Part shown: in pieces, positions 1-6,533 of the stretch
Numbering within the stretch: the stretch's first letter is position 1
How the letters are laid out: every line of letters starts with the position of its first letter
Assembly (NCBI RefSeq): GCF_900764565.1
Contig: NZ_CAAFOM010000186.1
Coordinates: forward strand, 1-6,842
DNA length: 6,842 bases
Direction: 5' to 3'
Origin: an uncultured Catenibacterium sp.
GTDB lineage: Bacteria > Bacillota_I > Bacilli_A > Erysipelotrichales > Coprobacillaceae
The notes under the pieces: model-generated
The model's input: the letters and a program-made list of their open reading frames with translations, nothing else
What the model was told of the DNA's origin: nothing
Database searches by the model: none
Translations under genes and position numbers: made by a program

Positions 1-38
1 ATATGTAATAAATAATACTTCAGTTTGGAGGAACATAT

Positions 39-246
39 ATGAAGAACAGTATTGTGGTAAAATTTTTCATTTGGTTTATTTCATCACTTTTCACTTTAGA
101 CAACTTTATGTTGCGTAGAACAAATAGTGTATATTATTTCTCCCTATGATATAATCATTAGAACCTATGGCTTAATGATTATTGGACTGATTATTATCTT
201 TGGTCTTCTCATCCTTAAAAAACTAGATGACTTAAAACACAAATAA
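39..246 (+). pseudogene. small hydrophobic membrane protein, apparently split by a frameshift
   Basis: An ATG at 39 has a strong GGAGG site (27-31, 7 bases upstream) and opens a 36-residue frame ending with TGA at 147-149. It starts MKNSIVVKFFIWFISSLF, a lysine followed by a hydrophobic helix. A second frame, shifted by one base, is open from 100 to a TAA at 244-246. It encodes a second hydrophobic segment with a charged tail (GLMIIGLIIIFGLLIL, then KKLDDLKHK). Joined anywhere in 100-146, for example at the CCC of 142-144, the two give a protein of about 68 residues with two membrane segments. I infer a one-base insertion (or two-base deletion) in a small integral membrane protein gene. It could instead be two separate tiny genes or a sequencing error. 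The function is unknown. The C-terminal pattern FG-x-LIL-x-KLD recurs in the small gene at 6606-6792, which suggests one family. A terminator follows directly. Confidence 0.45.
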
Positions 247-256
247 TATTCTTAAG

Positions 257-283
257 AAAAGGGGAGCTTTCCCCTTTTTTATT
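257..283 (+). terminator. intrinsic terminator upstream of tgt
   Basis: A 9-bp stem (AAAAGGGGA at 257-265 with TCCCCTTTT at 270-278) has a 4-base loop GCTT and runs into a T-tract at 275-280. It ends transcription from the small gene to the left, so the tgt operon needs its own promoter. The tgt -35 box begins within the tail. Confidence 0.8.
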
Positions 284-310
284 GATTTAATGCGTATTTT
301 TTCGTATAAT
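282..310 (+). promoter_or_regulatory. sigma-A-type promoter of the tgt-queA-queH operon
   Basis: TTGATT (282-287) and a perfect TATAAT (305-310) are separated by exactly 17 bases. The predicted transcript start is near 317, leaving a leader of only about 18 bases before the tgt ATG at 335. That leader holds the ribosome site GAGGTGA (324-330). It is too short for a riboswitch, so no preQ1 riboswitch controls this operon from this promoter. Confidence 0.8.
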
Positions 311-334
311 AGGCAAGGTTATCGAGGTGATAGA

Positions 335-1468
335 ATGAAAGATTTTTGGTATGAATGTAAACACGTATGTAAACAGACAGGCGCAAGATATGGGATTCTT
401 CATACACCACATGGTGATGTAGAAACACCTATGTTCATGCCTGTAGGAACACTGGCAACAGTAAAAGGTATTTCTCCTGAACAGCTTAAAGAAATGGGCT
501 CTCAGGTTGTACTTGCGAATACTTATCATTTATGGTTAAGACCAGGAAGTGATATTGTGAGAGATGCAGGAGGGCTTCATCAGTTCATGAACTATGATGG
601 ACCAATCTTGACAGATTCTGGAGGATTCCAGGTATTTTCATTAGGTAAGACACGTAAGATTGAAGAAGAAGGTGTTACCTTCAAGAGTATTGTGGATGGT
701 TCTAAGCTATTCTTATCTCCTGAAAAATCTATCGCAATTCAGGAAGATCTAGGTGCTGATATTATTATGAGTTTTGATGAATGTGCACCTTATCCATGTA
801 CTCATGATTATATGAAGAACTCTGTAGAAAGAACATTAAGATGGGCTAAGAGAGGTCAGGAAGCACATAAGAGAGAAGACCAGGCTTTGTTTGGTATTGT
901 CCAGGGTGGTGAGTTTGCGGATCTACGTGAACTAAGTGCGAAGACTTTAGTTGATATGGATTTCCCTGGTTATTCTATTGGTGGTACTTCTGTAGGTGAA
1001 CCTAAACCAATCATGTATAAGATGATTGAAGATAGTGTTAAGTGGTTACCTGAAGATAAGCCTAGATATTTAATGGGTGTAGGTAATCCTATTGATTTAA
1101 TTGAAGGCGCTATAAGAGGTATTGATATGTTTGACTGTGTACTTCCTACACGTGTCGCAAGACATGGTGCACTTATGACACATCATGGACGTATGAATAT
1201 CAATAATGAAAAGTATAAACGTGACTTTACTCCTATTGATGATAAGTGTCATTGTTATGCATGTAGAAATTATACAAGAGCTTATTTAAGACATCTTCAT
1301 AAGTGTGATGAAATCTTTGGTAAGTCTTTATTATCTATTCACAATGTTGCATTCTTATTAGATCTTGCAGCAGATATTAGAAAAGCAATTCAAGAAGACC
1401 GTTTAGCTGATTTTAAGGAAGAATTCTTAGAACAGTATGGTCGTGATGTTTATGAAAGGGCGTTTTAG
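335..1468 (+). CDS. tgt: tRNA-guanine transglycosylase (queuine/preQ1 tRNA-ribosyltransferase)
   Basis: This cytosolic TIM-barrel enzyme exchanges guanine 34 of tRNA-Asp, -Asn, -His and -Tyr for preQ1. The protein is 377 residues, the usual bacterial length. Catalytic and binding positions are all visible: D94 in DSGGFQVFSL, D148 and C150 in SFDEC, Q190 in VQGG, V220 and E222 in GGTSVGEP, and nucleophile D267 in FDCVLPTR. The zinc site is C305, C307, C310 and H336. Retained Val220 and Cys150 fit preQ1 rather than queuine as substrate, which is an inference from family knowledge. T218 stands where the well-studied enzymes have leucine. I chose ATG 335 because GAGG lies 7 bases upstream, and the earlier in-frame ATG at 290 falls between the -35 and -10 boxes of the promoter. 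The next gene, queA, starts 4 bases after this stop codon, so the two are probably co-translated. Confidence 0.97.
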   Translation: MKDFWYECKHVCKQTGARYGILHTPHGDVETPMFMPVGTLATVKGISPEQLKEMGSQVVLANTYHLWLRPGSDIVRDAGGLHQFMNYDGPILTDSGGFQVFSLGKTRKIEEEGVTFKSIVDGSKLFLSPEKSIAIQEDLGADIIMSFDECAPYPCTHDYMKNSVERTLRWAKRGQEAHKREDQALFGIVQGGEFADLRELSAKTLVDMDFPGYSIGGTSVGEPKPIMYKMIEDSVKWLPEDKPRYLMGVGNPIDLIEGAIRGIDMFDCVLPTRVARHGALMTHHGRMNINNEKYKRDFTPIDDKCHCYACRNYTRAYLRHLHKCDEIFGKSLLSIHNVAFLLDLAADIRKAIQEDRLADFKEEFLEQYGRDVYERAF

Positions 1469-1472
1469 TTTT

Positions 1473-2498
1473 ATGGATATTGAATTATTTGATTATGATC
1501 TTCCAGAAGAATTAATTGCACAGACACCATTAAAGAAACGTGATACTTCACGTTTAATGGTTCTAGATAAAGAAACAGGAGATGTTGAACATAAACATTT
1601 CTATGATATTCTAGATTATCTAAAACCTGGTGATGTGATTGTAAGAAATAATACAAAGGTTATTCCAGCACGTCTTTATGGTCTTAAGGAAGAAACTGGT
1701 GGACATGTAGAAGTTCTTTTATTAAAAGATCTTCATGATGATTTATGGGAATGTTTAGTAGGTAACGCTAAGATTGTAAAGCTTGGTACTGTGATTACTT
1801 TTGGTGATGGACGTTTAAAGGCACAGTGTACTGAAATAAGAGAAGAAGGTATTCGTATCTTCAAGATGATTTATGATGGAATCTTCTATGAAATTCTTGA
1901 TCAGTTAGGTATTATGCCTTTACCACCATATATTAAAGAAAAGTTAAATGATCCTGATCGTTATCAGACAGTCTATGCAAAGGTAGAAGGGAGTGCTGCT
2001 GCCCCTACTGCTGGCTTACATTTTACTGAAGAATTACTTCAGAAAGTAAGAGAAAAAGGAATTGAAATCCTAGATGTCACTTTACATGTTGGTTTAGGTA
2101 CATTTAGACCTGTTAAGGTAGAAAATGTGTTAGAACATCATATGCATAGTGAATATTATGAAATCAGTGAAGAAGTGGCTGAAAAGTTAAATCAGGCTAA
2201 AAAGGAAGGTAGACGTATTATTGCGGTTGGTACTACTTCTTGTCGTACATTAGAAGCAAATCATTCTAAATATGGATGCTTCAAGACGGCTCATGAAAAT
2301 ACAAATATCTTTATTTATCCTGGTTATACATTTACTGGTATTGATGCATTGATCACAAACTTCCATCTTCCTAAGTCTACATTAGTGATGCTTGTAAGTG
2401 CTCTTGCAGGTAGAGAACATATCTTAAATGCCTATAAGATTGCAGTGAATGAGAAGTATCGTTTCTTCTCATTTGGTGATGCAATGTTTATCCACTAA
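1473..2498 (+). CDS. queA: S-adenosylmethionine:tRNA ribosyltransferase-isomerase
   Basis: QueA transfers and isomerises the ribosyl part of S-adenosylmethionine onto preQ1 already in tRNA, giving epoxyqueuosine. The 341-residue product is of normal length (about 340-356 in the family). Family signatures run along its full length: DYDLPEELIAQ near the N-terminus, RDTSRLMVLD, NNTKVIPARL, GSAAAPTAGLHFT mid-protein, GLGTFRPV, HHMHSEYYEI, NFHLPKSTLVMLVSALAG and the C-terminal YRFFSFGDAMFI. The ATG at 1473 matches the normal family N-terminus. Upstream in-frame ATGs at 1437 and 1452 lie inside tgt and would add residues not seen in the family. A modest AAAGGG site (1455-1460) sits 12 bases upstream, rather far, so translation is probably coupled to tgt. 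Its stop overlaps the queH start (TAATG). Confidence 0.97.
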   Translation: MDIELFDYDLPEELIAQTPLKKRDTSRLMVLDKETGDVEHKHFYDILDYLKPGDVIVRNNTKVIPARLYGLKEETGGHVEVLLLKDLHDDLWECLVGNAKIVKLGTVITFGDGRLKAQCTEIREEGIRIFKMIYDGIFYEILDQLGIMPLPPYIKEKLNDPDRYQTVYAKVEGSAAAPTAGLHFTEELLQKVREKGIEILDVTLHVGLGTFRPVKVENVLEHHMHSEYYEISEEVAEKLNQAKKEGRRIIAVGTTSCRTLEANHSKYGCFKTAHENTNIFIYPGYTFTGIDALITNFHLPKSTLVMLVSALAGREHILNAYKIAVNEKYRFFSFGDAMFIH

Positions 2499-3127
2499 TG
2501 AAACAGAATTATCGTTTAGTGATGTTAGAGACTCTTAAACATCTAGAAGGACGTCCAAAGTTATTGCTTCATGCATGCTGTGGTCCTTGTTCTTCTAATG
2601 TAATTAAAGAGTTATGTCAGTACTTTGATATTACTATTTATTATACAAATAGTAATATCTACCCTGCTGATGAGTATCATCGTCGTGAATCTGAATTAGA
2701 AAGATTTGTGAAAGAGTTCAATGAATTAGAGAACCAGAATGTACAGGTGGTAGAAGATACTTATGATCCTGAAGAATATTTAACGCATATTGCGCCATAT
2801 AAGGATACAGGAGAAAAGGGCTATCGCTGTTATGTATGTTATAAGGTAAGAATGGAGAAAGCAAGAGATTATGCAAAGATGCATGGTTTTGATTATTGGA
2901 CAACTGTGTTGTCTGTTTCTCCTCATAAGAATAGCCAATGGATCAATGAGATTGGTGATGATTTAGATCTAGAAACACCAAAATTCCTTCATAGTGATTT
3001 TAAGAAGGATAATGGTTATTTAAAATCAACACGTATGAGTGATGAATATCATATGTATAGACAGAATTATTGTGGCTGTGTTTATAGCTATCAGGAAATG
3101 CTGGAAAGAGAAAAAACAGACCTCTAA
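2498..3127 (+). CDS. queH: epoxyqueuosine reductase QueH (former DUF208)
   Basis: QueH carries out the last step of queuosine synthesis, reducing epoxyqueuosine in tRNA to queuosine. It is an iron-sulfur enzyme unrelated to the cobalamin-dependent QueG. The 209-residue product shows the family's cysteine pattern: HACCGPCSS with C27, C28 and C31, a C111-x2-C114 pair (CYVC), and a C-terminal YCGC with C192 and C194. The motif SVSPHKNSQ (139-147) and the YRQNYCGC tail are also typical. Which cysteines hold the cluster is known for the family in general; I only see that they are present. The start ATG shares one base with the queA stop (TAATG) and has no close Shine-Dalgarno, which points to translational coupling. 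The last codons and stop lie inside a terminator hairpin and overlap the opposing aminotransferase gene by 4 bases. Confidence 0.95.
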   Translation: MKQNYRLVMLETLKHLEGRPKLLLHACCGPCSSNVIKELCQYFDITIYYTNSNIYPADEYHRRESELERFVKEFNELENQNVQVVEDTYDPEEYLTHIAPYKDTGEKGYRCYVCYKVRMEKARDYAKMHGFDYWTTVLSVSPHKNSQWINEIGDDLDLETPKFLHSDFKKDNGYLKSTRMSDEYHMYRQNYCGCVYSYQEMLEREKTDL

Positions 3128-3142
3128 TGAGATCTGTTTTTT
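3111..3142. terminator. bidirectional terminator shared by queH and the aminotransferase gene
   Basis: AAAAAACAGA (3111-3120) pairs with TCTGTTTTTT (3133-3142). An inner CTC/GAG stem (3122-3124 with 3129-3131) closes on the loop TAAT (3125-3128). The single internal opposition is C-A on the plus transcript but a U-G wobble on the minus transcript, so the hairpin is slightly better read leftward. Either direction gives a U-tract. The queH stop TAA (3125-3127) lies in the loop, and the opposing TAG (3124-3126) lies there except for one base. Confidence 0.85.
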
Positions 3143-4302
3143 AAGTTATCTAAGAATAGTTTAATCTTCTCAGTCGCAATTTTTAGTTCTTCTAATGAGT
3201 ATGCATAAGAGACACGGATAAATCCTTCTCCGGCATCACCAAAGGCTGTACCTGGTACACAGGCTACCTTCTGATCATTTAATAGTTCTTCACAGAATTG
3301 TTCAGATGTAAGACCTGTAGAACGGATACATGGGAATACATAGAAAGCACCCATTGGGTTAAATGTATGAAGTCCCATATCATTAAATGTTTTTACAAGG
3401 AAGTTTCTACGTGAGAGATAAGAGGCTCTCATTTCTTCTACTTCTTTATCACAATGTCTCAGTCCATCTAATGCACCATATTGTGCACAAGTAGGTGCTG
3501 ACATGATAATATACTGATGAATCTTACACATTGCCTTAGAGAGTACTGGGTTTGCAAGGACATAACCAAGTCTCCAGCCTGTCATCGCATAAGCTTTAGA
3601 GAAACCATTGATGACAACAATCTGATCTCTGATTTCTGGGAATGAAGCCAATGTACTAAATGGTTCTTCATAGCTAAGTTCTGCATAGATTTCATCTGAT
3701 ATAACGATAATACCTGATTCTTTAATAATAGGTACAAGTTTTTCATAGTCTTCTCTTGTCATTGCCCCACCTGTTGGGTTTGAAGGGAAGTTGATCAACA
3801 TGACCTTTGTCTTTGGTGTAATAGCTGCTTTAAGCTTTTCAGGTGTTAATTTAAATTCATCTTTTTCTTCTAGATGAATTCTTACAGGTACTCCTCCTGA
3901 AAGAATAACACTTGGTTCATAGGCTACATATCCTGGATCTAGGATAATCATTTCATCACCTGGGTTCATTAAGGCTCTTACTGCGATATCGATACCTTCT
4001 GAACCACCTACAGTCACAATGATTTCCTTTTCAGGATCATAATGTACACCAAAACGACGATAATAATAATTACTAATTTCCTGACGTAATTCTAATAAAC
4101 CTCTGTTTGCGGTATAGAAAGTACGTCCTTTTTCAATTGAATAGATTGCAGCTTCTCTAATCTTCCAAGGTGTCGCAAAATCAGGTTCCCCTACACCTAA
4201 TGAAATAACACCTTCCATCTGGTTCGCAAGATCAAAGAACTTACGAATACCACTTGGTTTAATAGTTTGTGCTGCAGTACTTAATTTCTTCTCATAATCC
4301 AT
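3124..4302 (-). CDS. PLP-dependent class I/II aminotransferase (aromatic/branched-type, PatA-like)
   Basis: This is a cytosolic fold-type I, pyridoxal-phosphate-dependent transaminase of 392 residues, normal for the family. Visible signatures are the N-terminal substrate loop SGIRKFFDLAN (17-27) and LGVGEPDF (35-42), the SNPTGG turn with N175, D203 and Y206 in SDEIYAE for the cofactor ring, the Schiff-base lysine K236 in FSKAYAMTGWRLGY, and the carboxylate-binding R363 in FIRVSYA. The amino acid substrate cannot be read from sequence. Aromatic or branched-chain amino acids, aspartate or alanine are all possible for this subgroup, and PatA/AraT-like is the closest description. It lies one base downstream of an Lrp/AsnC regulator and is surely co-transcribed with it, so amino-acid-responsive control is a reasonable inference. 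A GGTGGTGA site lies about 9 bases before its ATG. Its 3' end overlaps queH in convergent orientation. Confidence 0.92.
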   Translation of the reverse strand: MDYEKKLSTAAQTIKPSGIRKFFDLANQMEGVISLGVGEPDFATPWKIREAAIYSIEKGRTFYTANRGLLELRQEISNYYYRRFGVHYDPEKEIIVTVGGSEGIDIAVRALMNPGDEMIILDPGYVAYEPSVILSGGVPVRIHLEEKDEFKLTPEKLKAAITPKTKVMLINFPSNPTGGAMTREDYEKLVPIIKESGIIVISDEIYAELSYEEPFSTLASFPEIRDQIVVINGFSKAYAMTGWRLGYVLANPVLSKAMCKIHQYIIMSAPTCAQYGALDGLRHCDKEVEEMRASYLSRRNFLVKTFNDMGLHTFNPMGAFYVFPCIRSTGLTSEQFCEELLNDQKVACVPGTAFGDAGEGFIRVSYAYSLEELKIATEKIKLFLDNLKNRSH

Positions 4303-4303
4303 T

Positions 4304-4819
4304 TTATGGAGTCACCACCAGTCGCGTATTTTTACCATCTTCATCATCTACTAGGACATGTCCATCTGTCTTATATGGCTTTAACACAAATGTTGTTTTT
4401 GTTCCTGTAACACCAGGAATACATGCTAATTTAGATGCAACAAAGTGCGCGACTTCCTGCATAGTACGACCTTTCACAATGCACATAAAATCATAATCAC
4501 CTGATAATAAATACATTGTTTCAATTTCTTCGTACTTATAAATGTGTGACGCAATACGATCATAACCATATTCTCTTTCAGGAATAGCGTTGATTTCAAT
4601 CATCGCAGTCACAAGTTCAGTATTTGTCTTGTCCCAGTTGACAATAGTATGGTAACCACAAATAATCTTCTCTTTTTCTAGTCTATTTAATCTTTCTACA
4701 ATGCTGTCTTTAGATTCTGCTAGCGCGGCGGCTAGGTCAGAAACCTTATATCTTGCATTTTTCTGTAATAATTGAATTAAAAGACCATCACTCATAGATA
4801 AAAGTTCCTTATTATCCAA
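4304..4819 (-). CDS. Lrp/AsnC-family transcriptional regulator
   Basis: This 171-residue DNA-binding regulator is a little longer than the usual 150-160. An N-terminal winged helix-turn-helix (about residues 12-60) includes VSDLAAALAESKDSIVERLN as the helix-turn-helix and LEKEKIICGYHTIVNW as the linker typical of the family. A RAM effector-binding domain follows (about 69-150), with the LLSGDYDFMCIVKG core (GDYD at 107-110). These proteins form dimers to octamers and sense amino acids. The start is TTG at 4819: a near-perfect AAAGGAGG lies 8 bases upstream, while the first ATG, eight codons later, is much too far from it. The gene precedes the aminotransferase with a one-base gap and probably regulates that operon and itself. 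A palindrome over the predicted transcript start is a candidate operator. The divergent lactonase gene might also be a target; that is inference. Confidence 0.93.
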   Translation of the reverse strand: MDNKELLSMSDGLLIQLLQKNARYKVSDLAAALAESKDSIVERLNRLEKEKIICGYHTIVNWDKTNTELVTAMIEINAIPEREYGYDRIASHIYKYEEIETMYLLSGDYDFMCIVKGRTMQEVAHFVASKLACIPGVTGTKTTFVLKPYKTDGHVLVDDEDGKNTRLVVTP

Positions 4820-4839
4820 CCTCTTGTCCTCCTTTGACT

Positions 4840-4849
4840 ATTGTACAAT
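4840..4849. promoter_or_regulatory. perfect 10-bp palindrome, candidate operator
   Basis: ATTGTACAAT is self-complementary. It lies over the predicted transcript start of the minus-strand regulator gene and just upstream of its ribosome site. Lrp-family proteins commonly bind short, AT-flanked inverted repeats and repress their own genes, so this is a plausible autoregulatory site. No binding evidence can be seen in sequence alone. Confidence 0.4.
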
Positions 4850-4850
4850 T

Positions 4851-4879
4851 ATTTTATAATAATGAAACTCATTAGTAAA
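4851..4879 (-). promoter_or_regulatory. promoter of the lrp-type regulator/aminotransferase operon
   Basis: On the minus strand, TTTACT (plus-strand 4874-4879) and TAAAAT (4851-4856) are separated by 17 bases, matching 4/6 and 5/6 of the sigma-A consensus. The predicted start is near 4844, about 25 bases before the TTG start codon. The spacer contains a small inverted repeat, AATGA-aac-TCATT (4861-4873), that could serve as a second operator half. Confidence 0.6.
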
Positions 4880-4892
4880 TAGAGAATAATTG

Positions 4893-4901
4893 TGATAAAA
4901 T
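4893..4901 (+). promoter_or_regulatory. extended -10 promoter candidate for the lactonase gene
   Basis: TGATAAAAT (4893-4901) is an extended -10 element (TG-n-TAAAAT, 5/6 match) with only a weak -35 candidate, TTAGTA at 4872-4877. Transcription would begin near 4908, just before the GGAGG site at 4912-4916. An alternative pair further left, TTGACT (4834-4839) and TATAAT (4855-4860), has better boxes but a short 15-base spacer and would run through both palindromes. Confidence 0.5.
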
Positions 4902-4922
4902 ATTTTCATGCGGAGGTGTCCT

Positions 4923-5957
4923 ATGAAAACGTTTTATGTGGCAAGTTATGGTAAAGGTGACGATAAAGGAATCTATATCGTTTCTTTTAACGAAGAAACA
5001 TTGGAATTAAAGAAAGTACAACAGATATTAACTCAGGATTTTCCATCATATCTGATCACTAAAAATAAAGAACTTTATGTATCTTATAAGAATGCGAGAT
5101 CTAATAATGAAGGTGGAGGATTAGGAAGTTTTAGTATTCATAAGGATGAATTAATCCTTAATAATAACTACTCTTCTTCTGGTAGAAGTTATACACATTT
5201 ATGTATCTCTGATGATAATAAGTATATCTTTGCGGCTAACTATCATGTAGGTGCAACAGCTGCTTATAAACTAGAAAATTATCGTATTGATCATAAGATT
5301 GGGGCTGTGAGACATACTGGTATGGGTCCTGATTTATTAAAGAGACAAACTGCACCTCATGTACATAATGTTGGTTTTACACCTGATAAGCGTTTCTTAT
5401 ATGCTGTAGATTTAGGTGCTGATAAGATTGTGATGTACAATTATAAAGATGGTGTTCTTAAAGAGAATACAGATTATACAGTAAATGTAGTCCCTGGTTC
5501 TGGTCCTAGACATTTGATTTTCTCACAGGATGGACGATTTGGTTATCTTATTAATGAGATTGCGAATAAGATCATGGTCTTTAAGTATAATGAAGGTCGT
5601 ATGAGTTTGATTCAGGCGATTCATTGTGTTCCACGTCATTTTAAGGGATTTAATGCAGCTGCCGCAATTCATCTTACAAAGAGTGGAGAACATCTACTTA
5701 TTTCTAATAGAGGTCATAATTCTATTGCGTTATATAGAGTCAATAAAGAGAATGGTAAGATTTCTTTACTTTATATGGTACATACCGGCAAAGAACCAAG
5801 AGACTTCAATATCATTGATGATAAGTATGTTATTGTAGGGGCACAGGAAGATAATAAGCTTCAGGTACTTACTTTTGATGAAGAGAATGAAAAGCTATTG
5901 ATGACAGATTCTGAATTAGAGATTCCTGCACCTGTATGCGTATGTGTTGAAGATTGA
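4923..5957 (+). CDS. pgl: 6-phosphogluconolactonase-like beta-propeller lactonase
   Basis: The product belongs to the lactonase family of seven-bladed beta-propellers (E. coli Pgl/YbhE, B. subtilis YkgB). The likely reaction is hydrolysis of 6-phosphogluconolactone in the oxidative pentose phosphate pathway, in the cytosol; no signal peptide is visible. Its 344 residues fit the family (about 330-350). Repeated blade motifs can be seen: HVHNVGFTPDKRFLYAVDLG (146-165), GPRHLIFSQDGRFGYLINE (194-212), AAAIHLTKSGEHLLISNRG (246-264) and GKEPRDFNI (289-297). The start is ATG 4923, 6 bases after GGAGG (4912-4916). An upstream in-frame ATG at 4908 is rejected because this ribosome site would lie inside its coding sequence. 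The gene stands alone between its own promoter and terminator, divergent from the regulator gene. No other pentose phosphate gene is in the window, so a related lactonase with another substrate cannot be excluded. Confidence 0.87.
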   Translation: MKTFYVASYGKGDDKGIYIVSFNEETLELKKVQQILTQDFPSYLITKNKELYVSYKNARSNNEGGGLGSFSIHKDELILNNNYSSSGRSYTHLCISDDNKYIFAANYHVGATAAYKLENYRIDHKIGAVRHTGMGPDLLKRQTAPHVHNVGFTPDKRFLYAVDLGADKIVMYNYKDGVLKENTDYTVNVVPGSGPRHLIFSQDGRFGYLINEIANKIMVFKYNEGRMSLIQAIHCVPRHFKGFNAAAAIHLTKSGEHLLISNRGHNSIALYRVNKENGKISLLYMVHTGKEPRDFNIIDDKYVIVGAQEDNKLQVLTFDEENEKLLMTDSELEIPAPVCVCVED

Positions 5958-5976
5958 GCTTAGCTCAATCTTTTTT
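5950..5976 (+). terminator. intrinsic terminator of the lactonase gene
   Basis: GATTGAGC (5952-5959) and GCTCAATC (5963-5970) form a perfect 8-bp stem with loop TTA, extended by two A-T pairs and followed by six Ts (5971-5976). The gene's TGA stop (5955-5957) lies within the left arm. Confidence 0.9.
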
Positions 5977-5981
5977 GTATT

Positions 5982-6006
5982 AAAAAAGCATATCCGTGGA
6001 TATGCT
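5982..6006 (-). terminator. intrinsic terminator of the GNAT acetyltransferase gene
   Basis: AGCATATC (5987-5994) and GATATGCT (5999-6006) form an 8-bp stem around CGTG. On the minus strand the hairpin is followed by six Us (5987-5982). The acetyltransferase TAG stop (6007-6005) overlaps the foot of the stem. It faces the lactonase terminator with only a few bases between their U-tracts. Confidence 0.88.
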
Positions 6007-6505
6007 ATTTCAAATCAATATAATACCTCTTCACATTTGGAAAACCGGGATGAGGAATGACTTTTTCTAAGATTCCACCATTTTTCTCTATGACTCTACT
6101 AGAGGCACTATTTGGTTCATTACATGTAATAAGTATTTTTTGAAAACCATAGTGAGATGCCTGAATAAGAGTTAAACGGAGTATTTCTGAAGCATACCCT
6201 TTTCTTCTTTGTGTAGGGCGGACACTATAGCCAATCTGTCCTGCATATGTTTCAATAAACTCATTCTTTTCTAAACGTATATCTGAAATACCAATTAAAC
6301 AGTCATGATCAAAAAATAGAAATACAGCTTCCTCTACCTGACCATAATGAGGTATACATTTGTGTTTTAACCAATCTTCATAATGTTGAGCTTGTTCTAA
6401 TCCAGCACCACCACTGATTCTTTCATTAACCTTTAGAAATTCCTTTTGAAAGTCCATTACTACATTTTCATGTTCTTTTTGAGGTATGACTAATTTTAAT
6501 TCCAT
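6005..6505 (-). CDS. GNAT-family N-acetyltransferase (COG3981-like)
   Basis: This is a 166-residue cytosolic acetyl-CoA-dependent acyltransferase. The acetyl-CoA pyrophosphate loop is seen at GYSVRPTQRRKGYA (92-105, with the Q/R-x-x-G-x-A core RRKGYA), preceded by beta strands (VFLFF, IGISDIRLE). The later motif B region, ILITCNEPNSASSRVIEKNGG (124-144), holds the usual asparagine and a helix contacting CoA. The N-terminal pattern DFQKEFLKVNERISGGAGLE resembles the predicted-acetyltransferase group COG3981, recalled from family knowledge rather than searched. The acceptor, whether small molecule, antibiotic or protein N-terminus, cannot be deduced. The ATG at 6505 has GAGG 8 bases upstream and a promoter about 30 bases further up. 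The gene appears to be transcribed alone, from its own promoter to its own terminator. Confidence 0.88.
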   Translation of the reverse strand: MELKLVIPQKEHENVVMDFQKEFLKVNERISGGAGLEQAQHYEDWLKHKCIPHYGQVEEAVFLFFDHDCLIGISDIRLEKNEFIETYAGQIGYSVRPTQRRKGYASEILRLTLIQASHYGFQKILITCNEPNSASSRVIEKNGGILEKVIPHPGFPNVKRYYIDLK

Positions 6506-6533
6506 AATTTATTCCTCTTTCACAATATGCTTT

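Noticed and set aside
150..155. TATAAT as a promoter for a gene downstream
   Set aside because: No recognisable -35 box at 16-18 bases, and a terminator at 257-283 separates it from tgt. The hexamer lies inside the small-gene coding sequence.
290..334. N-terminal extension of tgt starting at ATG 290
   Set aside because: This ATG lies between the -35 and -10 boxes of the operon promoter and has no ribosome site. The ATG at 335 has one and gives the normal family length.
311..334. preQ1 riboswitch or other leader RNA before tgt
   Set aside because: The leader from the mapped promoter is about 18 bases, with no room for an aptamer and no matching pseudoknot sequence.
287..529. Antisense open frame over the tgt 5' end, and similar frames inside queA, queH, the regulator and the lactonase gene
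   Set aside because: They have no ribosome sites and no family-like sequence, and they lie opposite or out of frame with well-supported genes, so they are chance openings.
4908..4922. Upstream ATG start for the lactonase gene
   Set aside because: The GGAGG ribosome site would lie within its first codons and serves the ATG at 4923.
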